Assembly (NCBI GenBank): GCA_034437895.1
Contig: DAOTTO010000075.1
Span: 1-7,575 of the forward strand
Reading direction: 5' to 3'
DNA from: JANRLJ01 sp034437895
Lineage (GTDB): Bacteria > Chloroflexota > Anaerolineae > Aggregatilineales > Phototrophicaceae
DNA length: 7,575 nucleotides
The notes beneath the pieces are model-generated. The model worked only from the letters and a program-made list of their open reading frames with translations. It did not search any database and was not told where the DNA came from. The position numbers were made by a program, and so were the translations under genes. Numbering within the stretch: position 1 is the stretch's first letter; every line of letters begins with the position of its first letter. Shown piece after piece: positions 1-5,600 of this stretch.

Positions 1-158
1 GGGCCAATGCGCCGCGTCGCCAGTCTTCCACCGACGCTCACCCCTTTATCTAAAACCGTAACATTCAGCCCACGTTCTTGTAATTGTTTTGCTGCCATTA
101 AGCCGGCTAACCCAGCACCGATAATCAGAACATCGACATTAGCGTATTGATCGCTCAT
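1..158 (-). CDS. FAD-dependent oxidoreductase, renalase/amine-oxidase-like (N-terminal 52 residues only)
   Basis: The minus-strand frame starts at ATG 158-156 and runs off the left edge, so only 52 codons are visible. Residues 9-28 form a beta-alpha FAD-binding Rossmann start, with VLIIGAGLAGL (GxGxxG glycines at 14, 16 and 19). An acidic residue follows at the end of the second strand (LDK, D38), then the VGGRLATRR stretch (42-50). The GG-R-ATR pattern is the second conserved FAD-contact motif of the flavin amine oxidase/renalase-like and squalene-desaturase-like flavoproteins. The start is supported by GGAG ending 10 nt upstream of the ATG (minus strand, about 174-169). No signal peptide precedes the Rossmann strand, so a cytoplasmic protein is likely. 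It is transcribed divergently from ssrA across an 88-base gap. The substrate cannot be told from this fragment. Confidence is high for an FAD/NAD(P)-binding oxidoreductase and moderate for the renalase-like subgroup. Confidence 0.85.
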   Translation of the reverse strand, partial: MSDQYANVDVLIIGAGLAGLMAAKQLQERGLNVTVLDKGVSVGGRLATRRIG

Positions 159-195
159 TATTTTTTTACTCCGCGCTTCACGAATCACACCTAAT

Positions 196-201
196 ACTAT
201 A
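196..201 (-). promoter_or_regulatory. candidate -10 element for the minus-strand oxidoreductase
   Basis: On the minus strand this reads TATAGT, one mismatch from TATAAT, and would place a start site near 189, about 31 nt before the ATG. The region where a -35 would lie (219-224) overlaps the ssrA -10 on the other strand and matches consensus poorly. If real, the two divergent promoters share bases. Composition-driven chance matches are common, so this is tentative. Confidence 0.3.
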
Positions 202-217
202 CACCCGATACAATTTT

Positions 218-226
218 TGCTAGAAT
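218..226 (+). promoter_or_regulatory. extended -10 promoter of ssrA
   Basis: TGCTAGAAT is a TG-N extended -10 with hexamer TAGAAT (221-226), predicting a start near 233 and a short 5' leader before the mature tmRNA end at 247, as expected for RNase P maturation. No good -35 is seen at the usual spacing, which suits an extended -10 promoter. The identical 9-mer occurs upstream of mfd at 6874-6882. Confidence 0.55.
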
Positions 227-246
227 GTTAAGGATGAGTAAATAGC

Positions 247-631
247 GGGGGTGACACGGCATCGATGCGGGAGGCTGATGTCAAGTGGCAAGTCGTGGCG
301 CCTGACCACGTTAATACGGGCTAACACTATTAAGTGCCAACACAAACAACACAGCTTACGCTTACGCCGCTTAAGGCGTGAAACTAAGTCGCTAACCCAT
401 AGAGGTTAGCCGTTTGCCCTAACCGTCTTCGTCCGGGTAGATCGGCAGGCGTCATAAAAGACGAGGTGCGCGTTTGCTTACGCCGATAAGGCAGCGCAAA
501 GAACTTTTCGGCTGGCTTGCAGGCATACCACGTCAGACGGGGCTACCTGCGGTGAGATTAAACATCTGACTAAACTTGTAGAAGCGGGATGTCGATTTTC
601 GTAGACTTGGGTTCAATTCCCAACACCTCCA
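247..631 (+). ncRNA. ssrA: transfer-messenger RNA (tmRNA)
   Basis: This RNA rescues stalled ribosomes by trans-translation with SmpB and adds a proteolysis tag to the unfinished protein. The acceptor stem is complete: GGGGGTG 247-253 pairs with CACCTCC 624-630 (one G-U), with discriminator A631. The T arm is TTGGG 607-611 / CCCAA 619-623 with loop TTCAATT. The GGCATCGATGCGGG region corresponds to the conserved D-loop part. CGTGG 294-298 with CCACG 306-310 gives a pseudoknot-1 stem before the tag. ACGCC 364-368 with GGCGT 375-379 forms helix 5 with the tag stop codon in its loop, and GCTAACC 391-397 with GGTTAGC 404-410 gives the next pseudoknot stem. GACTAAACTTGTAG near 568 is the familiar 3' strand of the long H2 helix. 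CCA does not follow A631 directly (CTCCA is seen), so the CCA end is probably added enzymatically. The one-piece form of about 385 nt is normal length. Confidence 0.95.
336..374 (+). other. tmRNA proteolysis-tag reading frame
   Basis: The mRNA-like part of ssrA encodes A-N-T-N-N-T-A-Y-A-Y-A-A and then TAA (372-374), with resume codon GCC at 336-338 just after the AAGU-type sequence that normally precedes it. The N-rich start and AA end are typical of tags. The third residue from the end is Y where the common form is L (LAA), a variation in the part read by ClpXP. The frame sits exactly between pseudoknot 1 and helix 5, which supports the assignment. Confidence 0.9.
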
Positions 632-637
632 CTCCAT

Positions 638-673
638 AAAAAACAGGCACATCACGTATGTGCCTGTTTTTTT
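638..673 (+). terminator. intrinsic terminator of ssrA
   Basis: ACAGGCACAT 643-652 pairs perfectly with ATGTGCCTGT 658-667 around a 5-base loop, followed by a run of seven T (667-673). The A tract before the stem (638-643) pairs with the T run, so the hairpin is nearly symmetric and could also act on minus-strand transcripts. It starts within about 10 bases of the tmRNA 3' end. Confidence 0.92.
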
Positions 674-704
674 GCGCTTTGGCCTACGCCATCATGCCAA
701 GTGC

Positions 705-713
705 TGCTAAACT
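705..713 (+). promoter_or_regulatory. candidate extended -10 promoter of the lipoprotein gene
   Basis: TGCTAAACT has TG-N followed by TAAACT (708-713, four of six matches). It predicts a start near 720, giving a leader of about 33 nt to the ATG at 753. It shares the TGCTAnnnT form with the ssrA, pth and mfd candidates. The strong terminator just upstream means this gene needs its own promoter. Confidence 0.4.
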
Positions 714-739
714 GGAACGTCACTTAAATCGTGATTGAT

Positions 740-743
740 GGAG
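740..743 (+). promoter_or_regulatory. ribosome binding site fixing the lipoprotein start at 753
   Basis: GGAG ends 9 nt before ATG 753. Two in-frame starts further upstream (TTG 735, ATG 738) lie before or on this site and have no site of their own, so 753 is preferred. That choice also gives a clean lipoprotein signal peptide. Confidence 0.7.
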
Positions 744-752
744 AATGCAACA

Positions 753-1514
753 ATGCGACAGTTTGCACAATGTATGGCGCTAGTAATCGCCGGCTTTCTT
801 TTAAGCGCGTGTTCCGGTAGAAGCGCCTCGCAGCAAGCCCTCATTGACCAAAATAATACGCTAGCCACTGAGATTGCTGATTTACGTGCCTCCGCAACCG
901 TTTCTTCGGACTTACTAATGGCGACGGTTGAACAAGCCAGTACAGATGTTGCCCGCGTCATGAATCAGCAAAGTCAGATGATAGCTACATTACGGGCGCG
1001 AGGCATGGACATCAATCTACCCATTGACCCGCTGGCAGTGAATCCCGTCGTAACAGTTCCGGGTCAGCAAGTCGCCATTACGCCGGCAGCGCCTTTGGGG
1101 GCAACAGCAACAATTCCCTTCGCTTCGGCTTTTACCTCCACACCCAGCAGCAGCCAACCGACAACGCAACCTGCGGCAGCCGGAGGGAGATTATTGAGCG
1201 AGGTCGTGACATCAAGTGGCGTGGGTGCGGATGACTGTGCTGCGGGTGTGACGAATCAGTTCACGACTACAACTACCGAAATTTATGTCGTCGCGGTAGC
1301 GACCAATATCCCCGAAGGCACGACCATTAGCTCACGTTGGCTGCAAAATGGTACTGAAGTTGCTTTGTTTCCGGTGACGTTTAACTTTATCGAGCGAGCT
1401 TGCATCTGGTTTTTCGCCACTTCTACAGATTTTGCCTTCACCGCTGGCAGCTATACGGTTTCTCTGGAAGTCAACGGCACTGTCGAAGGCCAAACCACGT
1501 TTACCATCCAGTAA
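753..1514 (+). CDS. putative lipoprotein with coiled-coil stalk and C-terminal beta domain, function unknown
   Basis: The 253-residue protein begins with a short positive N-region (R2), a hydrophobic core and the lipobox LSAC, with Cys20 as the lipidation site. It should therefore be anchored on the outer face of the cytoplasmic membrane. Residues about 26-80 are Gln/Ala/Leu-rich with heptad-like spacing, a likely helix or coiled coil. Residues about 95-145 are Pro/Thr/Ser/Ala-rich and look like an extended linker. Residues about 150-253 alternate hydrophobic and Thr/Val residues and read as an immunoglobulin-like beta-sandwich (GTTISSRWLQNG, then FTAGSYTVSLEVNG). Cys162 and Cys217 in this domain could form a disulfide, and RACIWF is a striking motif around the second. 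I do not recognise a named family. No enzymatic motif is visible, so a surface-binding or envelope role is only inferred. The gene stands alone, with its own candidate promoter and a hairpin about 80 nt after the stop. Confidence 0.85.
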   Translation: MRQFAQCMALVIAGFLLSACSGRSASQQALIDQNNTLATEIADLRASATVSSDLLMATVEQASTDVARVMNQQSQMIATLRARGMDINLPIDPLAVNPVVTVPGQQVAITPAAPLGATATIPFASAFTSTPSSSQPTTQPAAAGGRLLSEVVTSSGVGADDCAAGVTNQFTTTTTEIYVVAVATNIPEGTTISSRWLQNGTEVALFPVTFNFIERACIWFFATSTDFAFTAGSYTVSLEVNGTVEGQTTFTIQ

Positions 1515-1575
1515 CCCACCCATATTAACCGCGCTTAAACTGCCGTTTCGGGTAGTGTGCAGCAGGTTTAACCTC

Positions 1576-1584
1576 TGTTATATT
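1576..1584 (+). promoter_or_regulatory. candidate extended -10 promoter of the ABC exporter gene
   Basis: TGTTATATT has TG-N and hexamer TATATT (1579-1584), predicting a start near 1591 and a leader of about 100 nt that begins just before the hairpin at 1597-1617. A competing -35-like TCGACA at 1647-1652 (five of six) lacks a well-placed -10, so this upstream site is preferred, with modest confidence. Confidence 0.35.
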
Positions 1585-1596
1585 GGACTATAAGAT

Positions 1597-1623
1597 GGGC
1601 GAAGTGGGTCTTCGCCCTAATTT
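1597..1623 (+). terminator. perfect 8-bp hairpin, weak terminator or leader stem
   Basis: GGGCGAAG 1597-1604 pairs perfectly with CTTCGCCC 1610-1617 around TGGGT, followed by TAATTT, which is a poor U-tract. It may end the lipoprotein transcript about 80 nt after its stop codon. If the exporter promoter is at 1576-1584, the same stem would instead lie at the very 5' end of the exporter mRNA. Confidence 0.5.
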
Positions 1624-1691
1624 CATACCTATTCACACATACATCATCGACAAAATTATCTTTATATAGACTCTATACAGAAGGGATCACC

Positions 1692-3638
1692 ATGTTTCAT
1701 GGTAATGGTTGGTATAGTTATGTTTGGGGCGGAGGTAGCGATAAGCGTTCCCGCGTGACCCGCCCTCTCTTGATGCGCGTGTTGACGTATGCGCGTCCGT
1801 ATCGTTTTCACATCGCCGCGATGCTGGTCATGATCGTCATCACGACAATTTTGGGGATGCTCACGCCCCTCATCTTCCGTGATTTGATTGATCGCACGCT
1901 GCCGAGTGGCGATGCCGGACGTTTGAATGTATTGGCGCTGGGCTTAATCGCTATTCCACTCGTGACGGGGGCAATTCGCGTGGTGCAGCGGCGGGTGAGT
2001 TCGGCTGTCGGCGAAGGGGTCATCTTCGATCTGCGCGTCAGCCTGTATGAACATCTACAGAAGATGTCCCTGCGCTTCTTCACCAATACCAAAACAGGCG
2101 AATTGATGAGCCGCCTCAACAGCGATGTAGTGGATGCCCAAAGCGCCGTCAACGACACCATCGTCGGCCTCATCACCAACATTTTTACGGTCATCGCCAC
2201 CCTCGCCATCATGCTCACTTTAGAATGGCGTTTGACGATTCTCGGTGTTGCGGTGCTGCCCTTTTTTATCTTTGCCGCCAGAAGAGTCGGCGGGGTTTTG
2301 CGCCAGATCGCCCGCGATCAAATGCGCCAGGATGCCCAGATGAGCGCCATGATGAACGAAACCCTTAATATCAGCGGCGCACTGCTCGTCAAATTATTTG
2401 GACGGCGCAATGATGAAGTAGCCCGTTTTGAGGAACGTGCTGGAAAAGTGCGTGATTTTGGCATCCAACGCGCCCTTATCGGCGCACAATTTTTCGTCGT
2501 GATTGGTCTGGTGAGCGCAGTCGGAACGGCGCTGGTTTACTGGGTCGGCGGTCATCTGGTGCTAAATGGCACGTTCACCATAGGCACAATTGTCGCCTTT
2601 GGCACGTACCTGACTCAGCTTTATGGGCCGTTACAAGCCTTGACAAATGCCCCTGTAGATTTTGCGACCTCAGTCGTTAGCTTTGAACGAGTGTTTGAAA
2701 TTATCGACCTTCCCGTGGAGATTGCTGAAAAGCCAGACGCACGGGTACTGAAAAATGCGCGGGGCGAACTGCTTTTTGATAATGTGTCTTTCAGCTATCG
2801 CACCGACGACACTTATTTGTTAAGCCGGGTAGAGCGTTTTGATGAAGATGATGTGGTCGCTTCGCTCTCCGGCGACGGCGCAAATCATCCCGCGAAAACC
2901 GCCGCTTCGCCTAACAGTCAGGCGAGGGAAGCCGCCCTCGAAAATATCTCGTTTGAAATCCAGCCCGGTCAACTCGTGGCGTTAGTGGGGCCAAGCGGCG
3001 CTGGCAAAACTACCCTGACCTACCTTATTCCACGTTTGTATGACCCTTCTGAAGGGCGAATCTTGCTGGATGGCTATGATCTGCGCGATCTAACGTTGAC
3101 CTCATTAGCGGAAAATATCGGCATGGTGACGCAAGAAACCTATTTGTTCCACGATACCATCCGCACAAATCTGGTCTATGCGCGGTTGGACGCGACTCAA
3201 GACGAAATCGAAGCGGCTTGTAAAGCTGCCAATATTCATGATTTCATCATGGATATGCCCGATGGCTACGAAACTGTCGTGGGTGAGCGCGGTTATCGTC
3301 TAAGTGGTGGCGAAAAACAGCGTTTGGCGTTGGCACGAGTCATCCTCAAAGACCCGCGCATCCTTGTTTTGGATGAAGCTACCAGCAGCCTCGACAGCCA
3401 ATCAGAAGCACTGATTCAAGATGCGCTGAAAAAGGTGATGGCAGGTCGCACGAGCATCGTGATTGCCCATCGTCTCAGCACGATTTTGGCAGCCGATGTC
3501 ATTTTGGTCATCAATCGCGGTCAGATTGTCGAGCGCGGCACACACGGCGAACTGCTGGCAGAAGGCGGCCTTTATGCCAAGTTGTACGAAACACAGTTCA
3601 AAGATCAAATCGCCGCGATGCAGACGATGATGGCATAA
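1692..3638 (+). CDS. MsbA/LmrA-type ABC exporter half-transporter, fused membrane and ATPase domains
   Basis: The 648-residue membrane exporter should work as a dimer, pumping a lipid or drug-like substrate outward with ATP. An N-terminal tail is followed by six membrane segments (about 41-62, 78-97, 157-176, 180-197, 264-286, 295-315) and the ATPase domain. ATPase motifs are complete: A-loop Tyr369 (VSFSY), Walker A GPSGAGKT 433-440, Q-loop Gln481, signature LSGGE 537-541, Walker B ILVLDE 557-562 with catalytic Glu562, D-loop SSLD 565-568 and switch His593. The ATPase is therefore predicted active. The start is supported by AGGG 6 nt upstream. The length exceeds the usual 580-600 because about 40 residues (roughly 371-412) are inserted between A-loop and Walker A. 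The substrate is not evident. It appears monocistronic, closed by the terminator at 3663. A homodimer is likely because no partner half-transporter adjoins it. Confidence 0.95.
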   Translation: MFHGNGWYSYVWGGGSDKRSRVTRPLLMRVLTYARPYRFHIAAMLVMIVITTILGMLTPLIFRDLIDRTLPSGDAGRLNVLALGLIAIPLVTGAIRVVQRRVSSAVGEGVIFDLRVSLYEHLQKMSLRFFTNTKTGELMSRLNSDVVDAQSAVNDTIVGLITNIFTVIATLAIMLTLEWRLTILGVAVLPFFIFAARRVGGVLRQIARDQMRQDAQMSAMMNETLNISGALLVKLFGRRNDEVARFEERAGKVRDFGIQRALIGAQFFVVIGLVSAVGTALVYWVGGHLVLNGTFTIGTIVAFGTYLTQLYGPLQALTNAPVDFATSVVSFERVFEIIDLPVEIAEKPDARVLKNARGELLFDNVSFSYRTDDTYLLSRVERFDEDDVVASLSGDGANHPAKTAASPNSQAREAALENISFEIQPGQLVALVGPSGAGKTTLTYLIPRLYDPSEGRILLDGYDLRDLTLTSLAENIGMVTQETYLFHDTIRTNLVYARLDATQDEIEAACKAANIHDFIMDMPDGYETVVGERGYRLSGGEKQRLALARVILKDPRILVLDEATSSLDSQSEALIQDALKKVMAGRTSIVIAHRLSTILAADVILVINRGQIVERGTHGELLAEGGLYAKLYETQFKDQIAAMQTMMA

Positions 3639-3662
3639 AGCCCCATACATTTTTATCTACAC

Positions 3663-3691
3663 AAGACACGGAAACCAACCCGTGTCTTTTT
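3663..3691 (+). terminator. intrinsic terminator after the ABC exporter
   Basis: AAGACACGG 3663-3671 pairs perfectly over 9 bp with CCGTGTCTT 3680-3688 around an 8-base loop, and the T run extends to 3691 with further T after a single G. It lies 25 nt past the stop and separates the exporter from the next operon. Confidence 0.88.
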
Positions 3692-3724
3692 GTTTGTCGA
3701 TGTGGCGATTTGCGGCAACTGATT

Positions 3725-3730
3725 TACAAT
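3725..3730 (+). promoter_or_regulatory. candidate -10 for the PH-domain/methyltransferase operon
   Basis: TACAAT matches TATAAT at five of six positions and would give a start near 3737, about 32 nt before ATG 3769. It has neither an extended TG-N nor a good -35. The terminator at 3663-3691 upstream makes a promoter in this short gap necessary. Confidence 0.4.
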
Positions 3731-3756
3731 GGATGTTTGTTTAGACGATGACATTG

Positions 3757-3761
3757 AGGAG
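3757..3761 (+). promoter_or_regulatory. ribosome binding site fixing the PH-domain protein start at 3769
   Basis: AGGAG ends 7 nt before ATG 3769, an ideal spacing. An in-frame ATG at 3748 lies upstream of this site without its own, so the shorter protein is preferred. Confidence 0.8.
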
Positions 3762-3768
3762 ACATCTC

Positions 3769-4194
3769 ATGGGCAAGCAAGGTGAATTACCTAACGCACA
3801 GAAATTCGTAGAAGGCCCAGAAAAAGTCGTAGGCGTGTGGCGGCGCAGTCGATGGTCATGGTCATTCTGGTGGCGCACGATTGTGACCCTTTCGCTCTAT
3901 TATTGGCTGTTGTGGCGTAAAAATCAGATCACCGTCACCACGCGCCGCATCACACAACGGCACGGCAACATCCTTGGCGGAACAGAAACCACACTTGATC
4001 TGGAAAAAATTACCGACATCACGATTAATGAATCTTTTCTGGGCGCGATCTTTAATTATGGCAACGTCCGCGTTCAATCCGCAGGTTCAAGCGCCGCCGA
4101 AATTTCCTTTGATATGCTCGGACGCGCCAAAAAACTACGCGAAGTGATTTTTGATCTGCGCGATGGTAAATGGGATGAGAAGAAAGGCAACTAA
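3769..4194 (+). CDS. membrane-anchored bacterial PH-domain protein (bPH2/DUF304, YdbS-like)
   Basis: The 141-residue protein has a short polar N-terminus and one Trp-rich membrane segment at about 30-49 (WSFWWRTIVTLSLYYWLLW). A beta-rich domain follows at about 52-128 with the pattern TTRRITQRHGNILGG, LDLEKITDITI, then LGAIFNYGNVRVQSAG. This order (Thr-Arg-Arg-Ile turn, RHG, I-xD-I, LG-YG-V) is the hallmark of the bacterial PH/DUF304 family. Many relatives carry two membrane helices before the domain. One here, if correctly read, leaves the domain probably cytoplasmic under the positive-inside rule (WRK just after the helix). Family function is poorly defined and envelope-related. The stop lies 2 nt before the methyltransferase start, so the two are co-transcribed. 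Confidence 0.85.
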   Translation: MGKQGELPNAQKFVEGPEKVVGVWRRSRWSWSFWWRTIVTLSLYYWLLWRKNQITVTTRRITQRHGNILGGTETTLDLEKITDITINESFLGAIFNYGNVRVQSAGSSAAEISFDMLGRAKKLREVIFDLRDGKWDEKKGN

Positions 4195-4196
4195 GT

Positions 4197-4895
4197 ATGT
4201 TCACTAAATCGGCGGCATATTATGACGCACTCTATAGCCAGAAAAGTTATGAAGTGGAAGCACAAACGCTGCATGAATTGATTCAGCAGCACAGCGCTTC
4301 CGGCAGTCATACGCTGTTGGATGTGGCCTGCGGAACCGGAGGCCATATCCCTTATCTAAGCGCTCACTATGAAATCGAGGGCTTAGATTTAGACGACGAA
4401 ATGTTGAAGGTTGCCCGTGAACTGCACCCGCATAATCTTTTCTATCAAGGCGATATGCAATCATTCGATTTAGGTAAGCAGTTCGATGTGGTTATGTGCC
4501 TATTTAGTTCAATTGGCTATACGAAAAGCATTGAGGCGATGCGGCGCACCCTCGCCAATTTTGCCCATCATACCAAAACTGGTGGTGTGGTCATCGTCGA
4601 ACCCTGGTTTGCGCCAGGCGAGATGAAGACCCCTCATATTGGCGGCTCTTTTGTGGATCAACCCGATCTCAAAATTACCCGAATGACTCACACAACATTT
4701 GAGGGCAACATCTCCACATTGCATTTTCATTATCTGGTCGGCACGCCATATAACATCGACTATTTTACCGAAGATCATGCACTCGGATTGTTCACACGGG
4801 ACGAGTATTTAGATGCGTTCCGTGCTGCCGGCCTTGATGTAATCTATGATGAAAAAGGCTTAATGGGTCGGGGACTGTATATCGGAAAACGATAG
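4197..4895 (+). CDS. class I SAM-dependent methyltransferase, DesVI/TylM1-like
   Basis: The 232-residue cytoplasmic enzyme carries motif I LLDVACGTGG at 40-49 (SAM-binding glycine loop), the acidic residue of the next strand in EGLDLD (D64 or D66), and GDM at 85-87 where the adenine-contact acidic residue lies. MCLFSSIGY (100-108), GGVVIVEPW (129-137) and the LFTRDEYLDAF/GRGLYIG C-terminal end match, from memory, the pattern of the dTDP-aminosugar N,N-dimethyltransferases DesVI/TylM1 and their many uncharacterised relatives. No deoxysugar genes are nearby, so the substrate is left open. The methyl acceptor could be an amine on a sugar or another small molecule. It is translated from ATG 4197 with AAAGG 9 nt upstream, 2 nt after the PH-domain gene, as the second gene of that operon. 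No clear terminator follows. Confidence 0.88.
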   Translation: MFTKSAAYYDALYSQKSYEVEAQTLHELIQQHSASGSHTLLDVACGTGGHIPYLSAHYEIEGLDLDDEMLKVARELHPHNLFYQGDMQSFDLGKQFDVVMCLFSSIGYTKSIEAMRRTLANFAHHTKTGGVVIVEPWFAPGEMKTPHIGGSFVDQPDLKITRMTHTTFEGNISTLHFHYLVGTPYNIDYFTEDHALGLFTRDEYLDAFRAAGLDVIYDEKGLMGRGLYIGKR

Positions 4896-4900
4896 GATAT

Positions 4901-4909
4901 TGTTACTAT
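4901..4909 (+). promoter_or_regulatory. candidate extended -10 promoter of the SpoIIAA-like gene
   Basis: TGTTACTAT has TG-N and hexamer TACTAT (4904-4909, five of six), with a predicted start near 4916 and a 70-nt leader to ATG 4986. It begins 6 nt after the methyltransferase stop. Confidence 0.4.
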
Positions 4910-4972
4910 TCTGACTCACGTAAACGCTTCCCCGCACAAAAAGCGATTAAGCTAAGAGCAAAAGCAAGTGCA

Positions 4973-4977
4973 GGGAG
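4973..4977 (+). promoter_or_regulatory. ribosome binding site fixing the start at 4986
   Basis: GGGAG ends 8 nt before ATG 4986. An alternative in-frame GTG at 4968 lies upstream of this site and has no comparable sequence, so 4986 is preferred. Confidence 0.75.
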
Positions 4978-4985
4978 ATGCAATC

Positions 4986-5390
4986 ATGAGCATCGAAGTA
5001 ACATGGGACGATCAACTTAACGATGTCATTATCTATCATTTTACCGATAAATGGACTTGGAATGAGTTTTTAGTCGCGTTTGAGCAGTATGAAGTGGCTA
5101 TGGCAAGCAGCCTTAACGGGCGGCCTTATGCAGTGATCGGAAATCTTTTGCAAAGCCAACCCCTGCCGCCGGGGTCGGGCGTACAGCACGTCTATGGCGT
5201 TTTCAAGAAATACCCGACGAACTGGAAGATGACGGTGATTGTAACACCGAGCAATTTTGTACGCACACTGTTGACCGTAGGCAAGCGGCTCCATCCCGAT
5301 ACCCGCGATGGCTTTATCGCCGTCAACACCTTAGATGAGGCACATCAAGCCATTTGTGAGCGCCTCCCCCAACTTGAGCCGATGGGCTGA
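4986..5390 (+). CDS. small SpoIIAA/STAS-like protein of unknown function
   Basis: The 134-residue cytoplasmic protein has no signal peptide or membrane segment. The order is a strand (VIIYHF), then DKWTWNEFLVAFEQYEVAM (a helix after a Trp-x-Trp turn, about 21-39), a strand (PYAVIGNL, 47-54), a Pro-rich turn, a helix (VYGVFKKYP), a strand (KMTVIVTP, 81-88), a helix (FVRTLLTVGKRLHP), a strand (DGFIAVNTLDEA) and a final helix. This alternation and size resemble SpoIIAA-like/STAS domains. The phosphorylatable Ser of true anti-anti-sigma factors is not evident at the expected place, so a partner-switching role is not claimed. Similar short W-T-W proteins are, from memory, common and scattered in Anaerolineae genomes. 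Its stop TGA directly abuts the ATG of the phosphoesterase remnant. Confidence 0.65.
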   Translation: MSIEVTWDDQLNDVIIYHFTDKWTWNEFLVAFEQYEVAMASSLNGRPYAVIGNLLQSQPLPPGSGVQHVYGVFKKYPTNWKMTVIVTPSNFVRTLLTVGKRLHPDTRDGFIAVNTLDEAHQAICERLPQLEPMG

Positions 5391-5529
5391 ATGAAGATCA
5401 TGGCGCTGCCTGATTTACATGGCGCTGGCATTTCATATCTCAGCGCTATTGCCGACATTTTAGCCGCAGTGGATGTAATACTGACTGCTCACTGAGGTAA
5501 TCTCCGCGCTCGAAATCCGCAAATTTTAA
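5391..5529 (+). pseudogene. truncated metallophosphoesterase remnant
   Basis: ATG 5391 directly follows the previous stop (TGA-ATG) and opens a 34-codon frame ending at TGA 5493-5495. It begins MKIMALPDLHG and continues through ISYLSAIADILAAVDVIL. This is the first beta-alpha-beta of calcineurin-like phosphoesterases, with the metal ligands of the D-x-H motif present (D8, H10). The next expected element, the G-D motif after VDVIL, is missing, and the frame stops three residues later. In the +1 frame, 5485-5526 reads LLTEVISALEIRKF, which resembles the helix that follows the G-D motif in this family, and then stops at TAA 5527-5529. The picture is a gene that lost an internal piece and its frame, and then its entire C-terminal metal-binding half. 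A real 34-residue peptide, translated by coupling to the upstream gene, cannot be excluded. Confidence 0.6.
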
Positions 5530-5560
5530 CAATTCCTCTCTGTAAGATACCGCCTCCACC

Positions 5561-5569
5561 TGCTATCAT
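5561..5569 (+). promoter_or_regulatory. extended -10 promoter of pth
   Basis: TGCTATCAT has TG-N plus hexamer TATCAT (5564-5569, five of six). It predicts a start near 5576 and a leader of about 25 nt. There is no obvious -35. It lies after the phosphoesterase remnant, so pth is independent of the upstream genes. Confidence 0.5.
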
Positions 5570-5600
5570 GTCTAGGTCATAATGATGCAAAAGTGAGCTT

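Noticed and set aside
601..636. Separate tRNA gene suggested by the T-arm sequence
   Set aside because: The T arm and acceptor 3' strand pair with the tmRNA 5' end at 247-253, and no anticodon arm is present. It is the tRNA-like end of ssrA.
707..961. Minus-strand open frame opposite the start of the lipoprotein gene
   Set aside because: It has no motif or ribosome site, and the sense strand has a clear lipoprotein signal and start.
1647..1678. -35-like TCGACA upstream of the exporter
   Set aside because: The hexamer is good, but no -10 lies at 16-18 bp. The nearest TATA-like stretches are at 9 or at least 19 bp.
1808..2218. Open frame on the minus strand inside the ABC exporter gene
   Set aside because: It lies wholly opposite a strongly supported coding region. 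Its product is rich in Met/Arg/Ser/Thr without motifs, as expected of an antisense shadow.
4197..4895. Assignment of the methyltransferase to a macrolide-sugar pathway
   Set aside because: The sequence pattern fits the DesVI/TylM1 group, but no nucleotide-sugar genes are present. Naming it desVI would over-reach.
4925..4944. Small inverted repeat CGCTT/AAGCG downstream of the methyltransferase
   Set aside because: It has only five base pairs and no T tract after it, so it is within chance expectation and not called a terminator.
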